Shown one piece after another: positions 36,342 through 47,170 of a stretch of 64,000 nucleotides of DNA; the stretch's first letter is position 1; the number at the start of each line of letters is the position of its first letter. Both the position numbers and the translations under genes were made by a program. The stretch comes from JAAFHB01 sp038236995. Lineage in GTDB: Bacteria > Bacteroidota > Bacteroidia > Bacteroidales > Prolixibacteraceae. The notes under the pieces were generated by a model. That model saw only the letters and a program-made list of their open reading frames with translations, did no database searches and was not told the DNA's origin. The DNA is taken from positions 1 to 64,000 of the forward strand of contig JBBRZE010000018.1 of assembly GCA_038236995.1 (NCBI GenBank). Direction: 5' to 3'.

Positions 36342-37994
36342 ATGAAAATAGCTCTTGCACAGTTGAATTTCCACATCGGAAATTTTGAAGCAAACAGGGA
36401 TCAGATTATCCAAAATATTGTGAAGGCAAAAGAACAGGGTGCTGAGCTTGTTGTTTTCTCCGAACTTGCTGTGTGTGGCTATTACCCCAATGATTTGCTG
36501 GAGCGGCGCGAATTTATCGATCAGTGCATTGACACTGTAAATCAGATTGCTGTTCATTGCAAAGGTATTGCGGCTTTGGTTGGTGCCCCAAGCATTAACC
36601 CTTCGCCGAACGGGAAGATGTTGCTGAATTCGGCCTATTTTCTGAAGGAGGGAAAGGTTGAAAGCATTCACAGCAAAACATTGCTTCCTACCTATGACAT
36701 TTTTGATGAATACCGTCATTTTGAACCAAACAGGGAATTCAATCTGATAGAATTGAACGGATTAAAATTAGCCGTCACAATCTGTGAAGATCTTTGGTTT
36801 AATCAACCTGTCTTTAGTACATTCGGGAGGGAGAATCTCTATTCGGTAAATCCTGTCGCCGAATATTGCAAGCAAGATCCCGATCTGATTATCAATTTGT
36901 CGGCATCCCCATTCTCCTACAACCAGGCAAAATTAAGGAAAGAGATTCTTCTCGATAATGCAAGAAAATATAAAGTGCCAATCATCTATGTCAACCAGGT
37001 AGGAGCCCAAACTGAACTGATTTTCGATGGGGGTTCCTTGTTTGTTGATCGGAAGGGAGAGGTCATTCGCGAGATGGCTTATTTTGCTCCTGATTTTACG
37101 ATCATTGACACGGAAAAACGGGCGGTTGGACAAATTGTCCAGCCGGAGTCGCAGACGATCGCAAAAATTCATGATGCACTTGTGCTTGGAATTGGCGATT
37201 ACTTCAGTAAGACAGGGTTTAAAACGGCAACGCTGGGTCTCTCGGGCGGTATAGATTCAGCCGTTACATTGGTTCTTGCAGCAGAGGCCTTGGGAGCCGT
37301 AAATATTCACGTGTTACTGATGCCGTCAAAATATTCTTCTGATCATTCGATTGATGATGCCGTTAAGCTGGCAGATAACCTGGGGGTAAAATACGATCTG
37401 GTTAAAATCAATGAAATTGTAGACGCATTCGATTCCACGCTGTCGGGTGTTTTCAAAGGGCGCGTTCCCGATCTGACGGAAGAGAATATTCAGGCCCGTG
37501 TTCGTGGAACATTGCTGATGGGTTTATCGAATAAGTTTGGGCATATCTTGCTTAATACGTCTAATAAAAGCGAATCAGCTGTCGGATATGGAACCTTGTA
37601 TGGTGACATGAATGGCGGAATATCGGTTTTGGGGGATGTTTATAAGACCGATGTTTTCGAAATGGCCAGGTTTATCAATAGAGATAAGGAAATTATTCCC
37701 ATCAATTCGATCACCAAACCGCCATCTGCTGAATTACGGCCCGATCAAAAGGATTCTGACTCACTTCCTGATTATGAGGTTCTTGACAAGATTCTGTTTG
37801 ATTACATCGAATTGGCTAAGAGTCCTGCCGAAATTGTTGCGATGGGATTCGATGAAACGACCGTTCATCGCACGGTTTTGATGGTTAACCGGAATGAATA
37901 CAAGCGGTTTCAGACACCGCCAATCCTTCGGGTTTCATCCAAAGCCTTCGGATTGGGTCGTAAGATGCCACTTGTTGCGAAATATGTATTATAA
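36342..37994 (+). CDS. nadE: Glutamine-dependent NAD+ synthetase
   Basis: Makes NAD+ from deamido-NAD+, using ammonia released from glutamine. The 550-residue protein (start at 36,342) has an N-terminal nitrilase-type glutaminase domain with Glu41, Lys112 and Cys148 (VTICEDLWF), and a C-terminal NAD synthase domain with the ATP pyrophosphatase loop SGGIDS (301-306). This two-domain form can use glutamine directly. The domains are intact. An upstream in-frame codon would add only eight residues. Confidence 0.96.
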   Translation: MKIALAQLNFHIGNFEANRDQIIQNIVKAKEQGAELVVFSELAVCGYYPNDLLERREFIDQCIDTVNQIAVHCKGIAALVGAPSINPSPNGKMLLNSAYFLKEGKVESIHSKTLLPTYDIFDEYRHFEPNREFNLIELNGLKLAVTICEDLWFNQPVFSTFGRENLYSVNPVAEYCKQDPDLIINLSASPFSYNQAKLRKEILLDNARKYKVPIIYVNQVGAQTELIFDGGSLFVDRKGEVIREMAYFAPDFTIIDTEKRAVGQIVQPESQTIAKIHDALVLGIGDYFSKTGFKTATLGLSGGIDSAVTLVLAAEALGAVNIHVLLMPSKYSSDHSIDDAVKLADNLGVKYDLVKINEIVDAFDSTLSGVFKGRVPDLTEENIQARVRGTLLMGLSNKFGHILLNTSNKSESAVGYGTLYGDMNGGISVLGDVYKTDVFEMARFINRDKEIIPINSITKPPSAELRPDQKDSDSLPDYEVLDKILFDYIELAKSPAEIVAMGFDETTVHRTVLMVNRNEYKRFQTPPILRVSSKAFGLGRKMPLVAKYVL

Positions 37995-38108
37995 ATTATT
38001 TGACAATTAGGTAATTTGACTATTCAGTCTGCTATTCCTTCCAAAAAAGCGTTAATTTTCGATAAAATTTTTAATTTTGATGTTTTATAACATCTAATCG
38101 GGCAATTT

Positions 38109-38810
38109 ATGTTGGATTCGGGTCAAGTCTTTGAAAGTCAGTTTAAGGGTGAAAATTGTATATTTAATCTTTTGAAACCCGACGAGAAGGCCATTCTTGA
38201 AAAAAATCTTGATATAACACGGTATAAGAAAAATGATTTTGTTTATCGTGAAGGGGAGATGCCGATTGGTATGCAGTACCTTAAAGAGGGGATGGTAAAG
38301 CTGATTAAAGAGGGGATTGGCGGACGTGAACAGATCATACGGATGATCACCCAGAATGGATTGATTGGATACCGTTCATTGTTAGCCGGAGAACCTCACA
38401 ATGGCACCACCATTGCGATCGAAGATTCTGAAATCATCACAATTCCACCTGATATTCTTTATAATGTTCTGTTGCGGAATTACGAGTTTTCGCTTGCCTT
38501 GTTAAAAGATCTGGCACTGGAACTTGGATTTTCGCATTATCGTACGGTTAGTCTCACCCAAAAGCACATTCGCGGACGGTTGGCGGAGTCAATTCTCCTT
38601 TTGATCGAAAAGTATGGTTTCGAGCATGATATGAAAACGCTCAGGGTTTATTTGTCGCGCGAAGATTTGGCTAATCTTTCGAATATGACCTCTTCAAATG
38701 CGATCCGGACGCTATCGATTTTTGCCGGCGAAAAGGTGATTGCAATGGATGGCCGGAAGATTAAAGTCGTTGACCTCGAAAAACTGGAGAAGATCAGCAA
38801 ACAAGGTTAG
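38109..38810 (+). CDS. Crp/Fnr family transcription regulator
   Basis: A 233-residue regulator. An N-terminal cyclic-nucleotide-binding-type beta-roll (about 25-120) is followed by a long dimer helix and a winged helix-turn-helix (about 155-225; LSREDLANLSNMTSSNAIRTL). No Fnr-type cysteine cluster is seen. A TAATTTTG element lies at 38,072-38,079, 29 bp upstream of the start, without a clear -33. The target genes are unknown. A terminator follows at 38,881. Confidence 0.92.
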   Translation: MLDSGQVFESQFKGENCIFNLLKPDEKAILEKNLDITRYKKNDFVYREGEMPIGMQYLKEGMVKLIKEGIGGREQIIRMITQNGLIGYRSLLAGEPHNGTTIAIEDSEIITIPPDILYNVLLRNYEFSLALLKDLALELGFSHYRTVSLTQKHIRGRLAESILLLIEKYGFEHDMKTLRVYLSREDLANLSNMTSSNAIRTLSIFAGEKVIAMDGRKIKVVDLEKLEKISKQG

Positions 38811-38880
38811 TTGATTATTCGGATTGACTTTCCTTATCACCAAACAGATAAAAATCAGGTATATAAATTCCGTCAAAATA

Positions 38881-38907
38881 AAAGGCGACCATTTCGGCCG
38901 CCTTTTT
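38881..38907. terminator. Terminator between Crp/Fnr and M16 genes
   Basis: A 10-bp stem (38,881-38,890 with 38,896-38,905) with one mismatch and a T-run after it, lying between convergent genes. Confidence 0.8.
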
Positions 38908-38920
38908 CTTATAGCTAAAA

Positions 38921-41725
38921 TTACTTTACAAGAATTGGTTTACCCAGTCCAACCTTTTCCAATTCATCAAGTTGTGTTTTTGCATCACCAACAACAACAT
39001 AGTACATTTTCGAAGGATCGATGTACTTGTTGACATATTTCAACTGCTTTTCAACGGTAAGTCCTTTAACAAATGACTCTTCCTGTCTGATATAATCGGC
39101 AGGTAATCCGTAAGTCGCAATCGTATTTAATAATCCCAAAAGACTACCAATCGTTTCGAAACGCAATGCATTCCCTTTTATCAGCGCATCCTTAGTGAAA
39201 TCAACATATTCCTGTGGAATTGTCTTGCGATACTTTTCCATTTCGGTTTTGAATATCGACACAGATTCAAGTGTTGAATTTGTCCTGACCATCGAAGTTG
39301 CCGTAAACGTGCCATAGTCTGCTGAGCCAGAGAAATTCGAGCGGGCTCCGTATGTAAAACCCTTCTCTTCCCTGAGAATAAGGTTAAAGATACCGTTAAA
39401 TGAACCGCCTAATTTGTAATTGGCTACAACTGCCGGGTAAAAGTCAGGGTCAGTTCTTGTGAGTGAGGGCGTTCCGATTGCAATTACTGATTGTTTAGCG
39501 CCAGGAACATCTACAAAATAGATTGCCGATTTTTCTGGAGCGGCTGGCACTTTTAGCTTTGGAATGGTTACTTCTTTGGATTTCCATTTTAGCGAAAGCA
39601 CTGCAAAGGCATCTTTAACTTTCGCTTGATCAACATCGCCGGCAACAAGCAACTTTGCATTTGAAGGAGAAAAATTATTGCTGTAGAAATTTTTCAGGTC
39701 ATCAATTGTAATGGAAGTTACAGATGCTTCTGTCCCTGATGCTTCGATGGCAAGTATATTGTTTTCACCGAAAATCAGTTTGTTGAGGGTTGTCGAAGCA
39801 AGATAGCTTGGATTCGCCTGATTTCTTTTTAGTGTATTGATAATCCTGCTTTTGGCAAGTTCAAATTGTTCCATGTCCCACCTTGGTTCGAGAAGCATTT
39901 CCTGGACAAGCGCAATCGTTTTATCGAAATTTTTTGCCAGCGTGCTTACATCAATCGAAATGTCTCCATTGCTTGCTGATATTCTGATTGAAGCACCCAG
40001 CAGTCCGATTGCATCTTCAAGTTCCTCAGGTGTTTTATTGATTGTTCCTTCATTCATTAGCGATGCAACAAGGTTTGCAAGACCAGCCTTTGAAATATCT
40101 TCAGCCATATGGCCGCCATTTATTGCAATCGAATATTGAATAAGCGGAAGTTCATGCTGGCTGATTCCCCATACTTTCATTCCATTCTCCAGCGACGATG
40201 TCCAGACCTGCGGAATTGTGACTGCGGGATCCGGTCCGATTTTTGGCATCACTGTACGATCGAATTTTGTAGGTGTCAGGACAATGGGTTCATTAACGGC
40301 AGGGGCACTCTTAACTTCAGCAGCATGCGTCACGTCCTCTTCGATAATACCCGCATTTACTGATCCTTCCGAAATCAAATTCACTTTACCCTTTGGAACA
40401 AAACTTGTTTCAACAAAATTCTTTCCTTTTATGTATTTTTGATAAACGCGCTTTATATCATCGATTGTAACAGATTGACAGGCTGCAAAATCTTTTTTGT
40501 AATACTCCGGATCTCCTGTGAAAGTGGCATATTCTGCGAGCTGAAAAGCCTTTCCCTGAACGCTTGCCAGCGAATTGTAAAACCGGGTTTCATTTTTAGC
40601 TTTGATGCGAATAAGATCTTCCTCCGTGAATCCATCCTTTTCAAACTTGTCAAACCCTTCGAAGATTGCCTTTTCCACCTCTGTCAAATTAACGTCCGGA
40701 TTGGCGGATACCGAAATCCGAAAGTTTCCTGCCAACTCTTGTGAATTGTTCCGCGCCATAACGCGTGAAGTCAATTTTTTATCTTTTACAAGAATCACAT
40801 ATAGCGGTGATTTTTTAGTCTCAGCGAGCAGGTCTCCCAGAAAATCAAGTGCATAAGCATCTTTTGAAAATTGCTCTACTGCAGGGAAAACCATCGTTAA
40901 CTGAGGAGATTTGGCAAAATTATCTTCGTGATAAAGTTTGATGACAGACGAAAGTGTTGACGGATTAGCTGTTCTTTTTTCTACAGGTTGTCCCATCGGT
41001 ATCTCTCCGTAATATTTTTTAATCCAGCCTTTTACCTCGTCTTTATCAAAGTCGCCGGAAATTGTGAGCGTTGCATTGTTTGGTGTATAGAATTTATTGT
41101 GAAAAGCTTTTACATCATCGACCGTCGCATTTGTAAGGTCCTGCATGTCGCCAATCACTGTCCAACTGTAGGGATGACCTTTGGGGTAAATATTTTTTGC
41201 AATAATACCTGAATTGAAACCGTAGGCAGCATTATCAACACTCTGGCGTTTTTCATTCTGAACTACATTCTGCTGATTGGTCAGTGCAGATCTTGTTACC
41301 GTATTGGTGAGGTAACCCATCCTGTCGGATTCCATCAAAATGGCCATTTCGAGTGCATTTTTCGGAACAACCTCATAATAATTGGTTACATCCTGACTCG
41401 TGCTTCCATTTAATGTTCCACCGGCTCCCTGTATATTTTTAAATAACTGGTCCTCACCCACGTGTTCCGATTTCTGAAACATCATATGTTCGAAAAGATG
41501 GGCAAAACCTGTTTTTCCGGGAACTTCACGGCTCGATCCAACATGGTAATAGACGGCCTGGGCCACGATCGGATCCGATTTATCGACATTCAGTATTACG
41601 GTTAAGCCGTTGGCTAACTTATACTTTTCAACAGGAATTGACAAGCTGGTCACTTTGTTCTGCGCGTTGCATGCGAGAAGGGTAGTGATCATTAAGACGA
41701 CGATCAATGAAAAGGATTGTTTCAT
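38921..41725 (-). CDS. Two-domain M16 zinc metallopeptidase, lipoprotein
   Basis: A 934-residue insulinase/pitrilysin-family protease with a lipobox (LLAC, Cys19). The N-terminal half has the inverted zinc motif HLFEH (His76, Glu79, His80) and an ENEKRQSVDN-like distal glutamate region; the C-terminal half repeats the M16 fold without the zinc motif (NKTPEELEDAIGLLGAS onward). It is probably periplasmic or on the outer membrane and degrades peptides. Single-gene unit, flanked by the terminators at 38,881 and 41,801. Confidence 0.92.
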   Translation of the reverse strand: MKQSFSLIVVLMITTLLACNAQNKVTSLSIPVEKYKLANGLTVILNVDKSDPIVAQAVYYHVGSSREVPGKTGFAHLFEHMMFQKSEHVGEDQLFKNIQGAGGTLNGSTSQDVTNYYEVVPKNALEMAILMESDRMGYLTNTVTRSALTNQQNVVQNEKRQSVDNAAYGFNSGIIAKNIYPKGHPYSWTVIGDMQDLTNATVDDVKAFHNKFYTPNNATLTISGDFDKDEVKGWIKKYYGEIPMGQPVEKRTANPSTLSSVIKLYHEDNFAKSPQLTMVFPAVEQFSKDAYALDFLGDLLAETKKSPLYVILVKDKKLTSRVMARNNSQELAGNFRISVSANPDVNLTEVEKAIFEGFDKFEKDGFTEEDLIRIKAKNETRFYNSLASVQGKAFQLAEYATFTGDPEYYKKDFAACQSVTIDDIKRVYQKYIKGKNFVETSFVPKGKVNLISEGSVNAGIIEEDVTHAAEVKSAPAVNEPIVLTPTKFDRTVMPKIGPDPAVTIPQVWTSSLENGMKVWGISQHELPLIQYSIAINGGHMAEDISKAGLANLVASLMNEGTINKTPEELEDAIGLLGASIRISASNGDISIDVSTLAKNFDKTIALVQEMLLEPRWDMEQFELAKSRIINTLKRNQANPSYLASTTLNKLIFGENNILAIEASGTEASVTSITIDDLKNFYSNNFSPSNAKLLVAGDVDQAKVKDAFAVLSLKWKSKEVTIPKLKVPAAPEKSAIYFVDVPGAKQSVIAIGTPSLTRTDPDFYPAVVANYKLGGSFNGIFNLILREEKGFTYGARSNFSGSADYGTFTATSMVRTNSTLESVSIFKTEMEKYRKTIPQEYVDFTKDALIKGNALRFETIGSLLGLLNTIATYGLPADYIRQEESFVKGLTVEKQLKYVNKYIDPSKMYYVVVGDAKTQLDELEKVGLGKPILVK

Positions 41726-41800
41726 AGTAATTTGATATAAGTGTGTTCAAATTTAAAAAATTATTGTGTATTTAGTTAATTCTAAATCTACAATATTGTT

Positions 41801-41844
41801 AAACAACGAGGTCATCTAATTTTTTTAAGATGACCTCTTTGTTT
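41801..41844 (-). terminator. Terminator of the first SusC/SusD operon
   Basis: A 17-bp stem with one mismatch (41,801-41,817 with 41,828-41,844) 20 nt after the susD-like stop on the minus strand. Confidence 0.75.
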
Positions 41845-41863
41845 AAATTAGAGCAATCTTTAA

Positions 41864-43354
41864 TTATGGATTCTGAGTACCGATATTCAAATTCGCATTA
41901 AATTCATCTTTTGGAATCATCCACTGCCATGCATTCTCACCCACAGCCATTGTTTGTATTAGTCCGACCGAAGAAGCGTAATTGGCACAGGCACGATTCA
42001 GATCTTTGTTTAATCTCTTCAAATCAAAGAATCGGAAACCTTCACCCCATAGTTCCCAACGACGCTGAATCAGGATTTCATCAATTAGTGCAGTGCCTGT
42101 TTTCACAGACTTAACATAGCTCGGGTCCCTGTTGAAAGCTAATGTATATAATGCAGTCTGTGCAGCAGCATCTTGTGTCAGACGGGCATTTGCTTCGGCT
42201 TCTATCAGGTACATCTCACCGGCGCGCATATAAACCGGGTCACCCATGAAACTTGAAGCTGTGGGAGTAGTTGTCAAAAACTTTAAAATACCATATTTGG
42301 CTTTTAGACCTCCGGATGGTGCCGGTACGAGCAGACCCGTAGCATCCCAACATTTTTTACGGATATCGGTAGCCGGAATTAAATTGTACAAATCGGCATT
42401 AATTACTTTAGGTGTTGCTTTAATATTACTGGAAGGACCATTACCCGACATAAAGGCAAAGTATCCATAGAAATAATTAGTCTGATCATCCTGAACCTTA
42501 CTTCCCCACATCCATTCACGATTGGTTACGCTATTAAAACCACCCGTATATTCTGCGTTCGTCATTAACGAATAACCTGCGCGCGCTTCCGAAGCGTATT
42601 TGACGGCGTTGGTCCAGTCCTGCATTGTCAATGCAACACGAGCCCTGATTCCTTTAACAACATTTAAATCAAAATGCGACTTATTTGCTCTGGCGGCAAC
42701 CCCTGTCAGGTTAACCATCGACTCATCAAGGTCTTTTAGGATTTGTACATAAACATCTTCAACAGTGGCTCTTGGAAGACCAGCGACTGTAACCTCAACC
42801 ATGATTGGAACCCCAAGTTGGCTATTGGGTTTTGCACCAGCATCGTATCGTTTACCAAAAATTTGTACTAAATTATAATGTGCCCATGCTCTGTAAGCGA
42901 GTGCTTGTCCTTTAATCAGTTTCTTTTCGGCATCTGTACCAACGGCTGCATCAATATTCTTAATAATCATATTGGCATTAACGATGGCCATATAATAAAA
43001 AGTGTAAACATACCGCGGCCATGACGCTGTTTCATTGCGATGATCAACCCATTGGTAAACGCTTCTATACCAGGAGTTCGTTGAATTGGGAAGTAGTACG
43101 TCATCTCCAAGTAAATCGGCTACAATATTGATCGATTGCTGTCCGCATTTATCCTGATTGTAAGCTGTGTAGTAGTTGCCACTCTGCGCATACATCATTC
43201 GATGCAATCCATTAATGGCACTGTAGGCGTTTGCTGTCGTTGCAAATACAGTCATGTCGGAATAACTGTCTGTTGGTTTTGTATCAAGATATTCCTTATT
43301 ACAGGAAGAAATCAGGACCAATGCCACTCCTAATATGTAATATATTCTTTTCAT
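41864..43354 (-). CDS. SusD/RagB-type lipoprotein, operon 1
   Basis: A 496-residue surface lipoprotein (lipobox LISSC, Cys18) of the RagB/SusD type. TPR-like helices (YRAWAHYNLVQIFGKRYD, DVYVQILKDLDESMVNL) and the conserved C-terminal RRWELWGEGFRFFDLKR segment are clear. It acts as the lid of its SusC partner, capturing a nutrient outside the cell. Its gene begins 12 bp after susC. Substrate unknown; no carbohydrate-active enzyme is nearby. Confidence 0.92.
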   Translation of the reverse strand: MKRIYYILGVALVLISSCNKEYLDTKPTDSYSDMTVFATTANAYSAINGLHRMMYAQSGNYYTAYNQDKCGQQSINIVADLLGDDVLLPNSTNSWYRSVYQWVDHRNETASWPRYVYTFYYMAIVNANMIIKNIDAAVGTDAEKKLIKGQALAYRAWAHYNLVQIFGKRYDAGAKPNSQLGVPIMVEVTVAGLPRATVEDVYVQILKDLDESMVNLTGVAARANKSHFDLNVVKGIRARVALTMQDWTNAVKYASEARAGYSLMTNAEYTGGFNSVTNREWMWGSKVQDDQTNYFYGYFAFMSGNGPSSNIKATPKVINADLYNLIPATDIRKKCWDATGLLVPAPSGGLKAKYGILKFLTTTPTASSFMGDPVYMRAGEMYLIEAEANARLTQDAAAQTALYTLAFNRDPSYVKSVKTGTALIDEILIQRRWELWGEGFRFFDLKRLNKDLNRACANYASSVGLIQTMAVGENAWQWMIPKDEFNANLNIGTQNP

Positions 43355-43366
43355 TTTTAAAATGGA

Positions 43367-46300
43367 TTAAAGTGAGAAATTAACACCTAAGGTAAAAGTT
43401 CGGGCCGGAACATAAACATTCGAGACAGTTCCACTAAAGTTTTGCTGATTATTCATCCCCTTTAAAGAGTTACCCAACCAAAGATTTTCGCCGCTGAAAA
43501 ACACCCTTGCATTGGCAATAAATGCTTTGGCAGCAATTTTTTCAGGGATGTTGTAGGCCAGACTTATTTGTCTCAGATTAAAATAGGATGCATCGATCAG
43601 CCACCGGTCAGAACCTGCATTAATGTGTGCAGTCCAGGCTTCGTCTAATCTCGGAATAGTGGTGACATCACCGGCTTTCTGCCATCTGTTTAATGCGTCA
43701 ACATGCAACCCAGAGCCATAACCAGGAGACATCAGGGAAGCATAGTTTGTTTCATAAATCTTACCGCCAATCTGGTAAGTACACATAACTGTCAGTTCCA
43801 AACCTTTGTATGAAAACGTATTGCTTACACTTCCATAGACTTTTGGAATCGAGGAGTTCGAATAATGATATTTAGCCTTGTTTGCATTCATTGTAAGGGT
43901 ATCAGCGCCATTAATCCGATAATCCTTAATCCCTGCTGAGGCCGGATTTAGATCAAAAGCGGCTTTGTCGGCAGCATAGGATACCGGATTCGCTCTGTAT
44001 AATGAATAACCATCTGCAGGATCAACACCCGTCCATTCACGTAACCAGAAGTCGTACATGGAATGTCCTACCATTAATTTTTTGGTACCTGTTATGATTT
44101 CAGCTTGTGGCAGTTTAGTCACTTTATTTTTAAAGGTCGATGCATTTACAGTCATGTTCCATTTAAAATCTTTAAAATTGAGGATGTCGACACCCAATTG
44201 AGCTTCAATACCACGGTTATACATCGTCCCAATGTTTTTCATTACACTCTCAACCCCACTGGAAAGTGGTTGCGGAACTGAAAACAATAAATTGCTTGAC
44301 TGACGATTATAAAACTCAATGCTTCCTGTTATTCTTTTAAAGAGTCCAAATTCAAGTGCCAAATCGAAACTGGCGTTTTTCTCCCAGGTAAGATTCGTAT
44401 TTGCGAAAGTACTTTGAAGGAATCCGGATTCAGCAGAGTTGTTCTGAATGCCGTAAAGTGCCTGCCATGCATATAATCCCACTTCATTATTCCCTGTTTC
44501 GCCGTAAGAAGTTCTGAATTTTAACAGATCAATAAAGGTCATAGGTTTTATGAAATCCTCCTGATCGAGTCTCCATGCAGCACCTAATCCAAAGAAATTT
44601 CCCCAGCGACCATCGGGACTAAACCTTGAAGAGCCATCGCGGCGGAAAGAGGCTGAAGCAAAGTATTTCTCGTTGTAATTGTAATTTAACCTTGAAATAT
44701 AACTTTCAATGCGGTCATTATTTGTATACGAGGTTAGATCATTTGTAGTCGTAAAATTGACCAGTTCGTCGTTCCCGTCAACAATTAACCCTTGTCTGAA
44801 ACCGTAGAAGTAGTTATACGTGTACTTATAGCTTTCATGACCGATCATTGCATCAACATTGTGATTGCCGAATGATTTTGAATAGTTTAATAGCTGATTG
44901 AAATTTAAAGTGGTGGTGAGACTATTTGTTCTGGAACTGCGTCCTGCTGGAGCACCGTCACCGACAAATTTATTTTCAAAGCCTGAAGCATTATAGCTGC
45001 TTACATCGACTCCGACATTTGTGGACAATTTCAGCTCTTTCAGAATATGAACTTCAGCGTAGGTTCTTGCACTTATTACATTGCGTTTAAATAGTCGGTT
45101 ATTTAACTCAGTTTCAGCTACAATATGCCTTCCGGGATAACCGGCTCTTTGCGGAAGACCTGCAACGTTGGAATTTCCATAGTCGTAGATCTTATTTCCA
45201 TTGCCGTCAAGGATAAAGGCTCCTGTACTTTGATCATGTGCATAGACAGGATAGATGGGTGCTAAGTTTCTTGAGAAGAAAAATGGATTGACAAAACCTG
45301 TAGAACTTTCGTCATTTGCATAATTCGATTTCGTCATATTGCCCGAAATACTTAACCCTGTCTTTAACCAGTCTTTAATTTTGGAATCCACGCTTACCCT
45401 GCCGGTAAAGCGTTCAAAGTCAGATTTGATTAAAAAGCCCTGATCATTCAGATAACCAAGAGACAGATAGTACTGTGTTTTTTCAGTGCCACCGCTTAGT
45501 CCCATCGAATAATCGCCACGTTTACCAATCCGTTGAAGCGGAGAAGCCCAATCCAGGTCATCGCCCCATAATAATTTAGCAGCCGGGTTCATCACCCCAT
45601 CGGCCGATACGATTGCATTGGAGGCAACGTTGAACGGATTATATCCAAGCTTGTCCTTGATGCCTGGCTGACCGGTCGTGAGGCCAGAAGCCTGTTGGCT
45701 CGCAGCAGCCGATGTCATTGGGCTGCTTGTACGATTAACCATTCCGTTTCTGTAATAATCCCACATTAAGGGATAATATTGAAAAGCATTCACACGTTCG
45801 TATTCAGGTAATCCTCTTTCGCTGATCCCCTGTGAAACCTTGAACTGAACTTTATCCTTGGCCGATTTTCCCTTTTTGGTGGTAATTAAAATAACACCAT
45901 TAGCAGCACGGCTACCATATAGTGCAGTTGAAGAAGCATCCTTTAAAACAGATACACTTTCAACATCGTCCATATTTAAATTTGATATCGAGAGTGTGTA
46001 TGGAGTGCCATCAACAACATACAATGGATCGTTTGAAGCATTAATGGATCCAAAACCACGAATACGGATTTCAGGTGTGGATCCGGGTTGACCGTTTCCT
46101 GTAGTAACCTGAACTCCTGGCATGGAGCCTTCAATCGATTTTGAAATATTGGTTAATGGTCTGTTTGCCAGTTTAGCTGCTGAAATTGAAGCCGCCGAAC
46201 CCGTAATTGATCCTTTTTTTGCGGTTCCGTATGCCACAACCACCACTTCATCAACGTCAACAGTTTGCGAGGTCAGCTTAATGCTGTAATTGTTTTTGTC

Positions 46301-46561
46301 TGTTAGCGGGACTTCTGCCGAGGTTAAACCCACAAATGTAACAACCAATGCTTTCGCAGTAATAGGTGCTTTAAGGGTGAATTTTCCCTCCATATCGGTA
46401 ATTGTACCAATCGTTGAGCCTTTAACGACGACTGATGCCCCAGGAATAGAATTTCCATCCTCGGCAGAATTCACAGTACCCGAGATATCTCTGGTCTGCG
46501 ATAAAACAACCTGCAATCCGATGAAACAAAGAAAGGCAAGTAACAGCGAAATTTTTTTCAT
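43367..46561 (-). CDS. SusC/RagA TonB-dependent transporter, operon 1
   Basis: A 1064-residue outer-membrane transporter. It has a signal peptide (1-21), a CarboxypepD_reg-like domain (about 24-100), a plug domain with IRGFGSINASNDPLYVVDG and SVSVLKDASSTALYGSRAANGV, and a 22-strand barrel ending GVNFSL. Its lid protein is encoded 12 bp downstream. Energy would come from ExbB/ExbD/TonB. A consensus promoter lies 209-238 bp upstream. The first 30 residues are almost identical to those of the other two SusC proteins in the window. Confidence 0.95.
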   Translation of the reverse strand: MKKISLLLAFLCFIGLQVVLSQTRDISGTVNSAEDGNSIPGASVVVKGSTIGTITDMEGKFTLKAPITAKALVVTFVGLTSAEVPLTDKNNYSIKLTSQTVDVDEVVVVAYGTAKKGSITGSAASISAAKLANRPLTNISKSIEGSMPGVQVTTGNGQPGSTPEIRIRGFGSINASNDPLYVVDGTPYTLSISNLNMDDVESVSVLKDASSTALYGSRAANGVILITTKKGKSAKDKVQFKVSQGISERGLPEYERVNAFQYYPLMWDYYRNGMVNRTSSPMTSAAASQQASGLTTGQPGIKDKLGYNPFNVASNAIVSADGVMNPAAKLLWGDDLDWASPLQRIGKRGDYSMGLSGGTEKTQYYLSLGYLNDQGFLIKSDFERFTGRVSVDSKIKDWLKTGLSISGNMTKSNYANDESSTGFVNPFFFSRNLAPIYPVYAHDQSTGAFILDGNGNKIYDYGNSNVAGLPQRAGYPGRHIVAETELNNRLFKRNVISARTYAEVHILKELKLSTNVGVDVSSYNASGFENKFVGDGAPAGRSSRTNSLTTTLNFNQLLNYSKSFGNHNVDAMIGHESYKYTYNYFYGFRQGLIVDGNDELVNFTTTNDLTSYTNNDRIESYISRLNYNYNEKYFASASFRRDGSSRFSPDGRWGNFFGLGAAWRLDQEDFIKPMTFIDLLKFRTSYGETGNNEVGLYAWQALYGIQNNSAESGFLQSTFANTNLTWEKNASFDLALEFGLFKRITGSIEFYNRQSSNLLFSVPQPLSSGVESVMKNIGTMYNRGIEAQLGVDILNFKDFKWNMTVNASTFKNKVTKLPQAEIITGTKKLMVGHSMYDFWLREWTGVDPADGYSLYRANPVSYAADKAAFDLNPASAGIKDYRINGADTLTMNANKAKYHYSNSSIPKVYGSVSNTFSYKGLELTVMCTYQIGGKIYETNYASLMSPGYGSGLHVDALNRWQKAGDVTTIPRLDEAWTAHINAGSDRWLIDASYFNLRQISLAYNIPEKIAAKAFIANARVFFSGENLWLGNSLKGMNNQQNFSGTVSNVYVPARTFTLGVNFSL

Positions 46562-47170
46562 AGACTAAAAATTAAAAATAAACAATACGAATCTTCAAAC
46601 ATTTTTAAAACTCCAAAAAACAAGAAATATCGCTCAATTGCAGAAAATAGCCAGAAGGAAAGGTGAAAACCTGGTTTTATATGCAAAATTGATTGAAAAA
46701 ACATTGAAATTGACTCCCTGCACTAATAATTAAGGGGGTACTTGAAATGTTAAAATGTGTTATTTAGTGCAAATATATTCTTTCGTACTTATATTCCAAA
46801 TTCACTTTCGTTGGTTGCTGTGTAAAAAGCAGGGTAAAGAATGATAAAAATCATATAAATTTCTAAGAGCCAATGTTTGTAATTCAAATTGTATTTGTTG
46901 TTCAGACCTTTATGGCTTTAAACATGAATTTTAAAAAACAAATAAGAATAATTCTAAATTATATTGTGTTAATTTAACGTTTAATTAGTGGTATCTGAAT
47001 GTATCATATACGCCTGTTTTAAAGGTAGTTTTATATGCCAAAAACTTATGTTTTTATTGCATAAGATCAATGCAGGATGCTGAAATGATAGATTCAGCAC
47101 CTGGATTCGAATTTGGGATATTGAAATATCAAATATTTAATGAGCTAATGATGTTAAGATGCAGGAAAAT
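46562..47170. other. Leader and upstream region of susC operon 1
   Basis: A 609-bp A/T-rich gap. It contains an approximately 200-nt untranslated leader, the promoter at 46,770-46,799, and a further 370 bp without a recognised gene that leads into the tandem arrays. Confidence 0.5.
46770..46799 (-). promoter_or_regulatory. Promoter of SusC/SusD operon 1
   Basis: On the minus strand, TTG (46,799-46,797), exactly 19 bp, then TATATTTG (46,777-46,770). This is a full match to the Bacteroidota consensus. The same TATATTTGCA element, followed downstream by a TAACACATTTTAAC box, occurs ahead of operon 2. Confidence 0.75.
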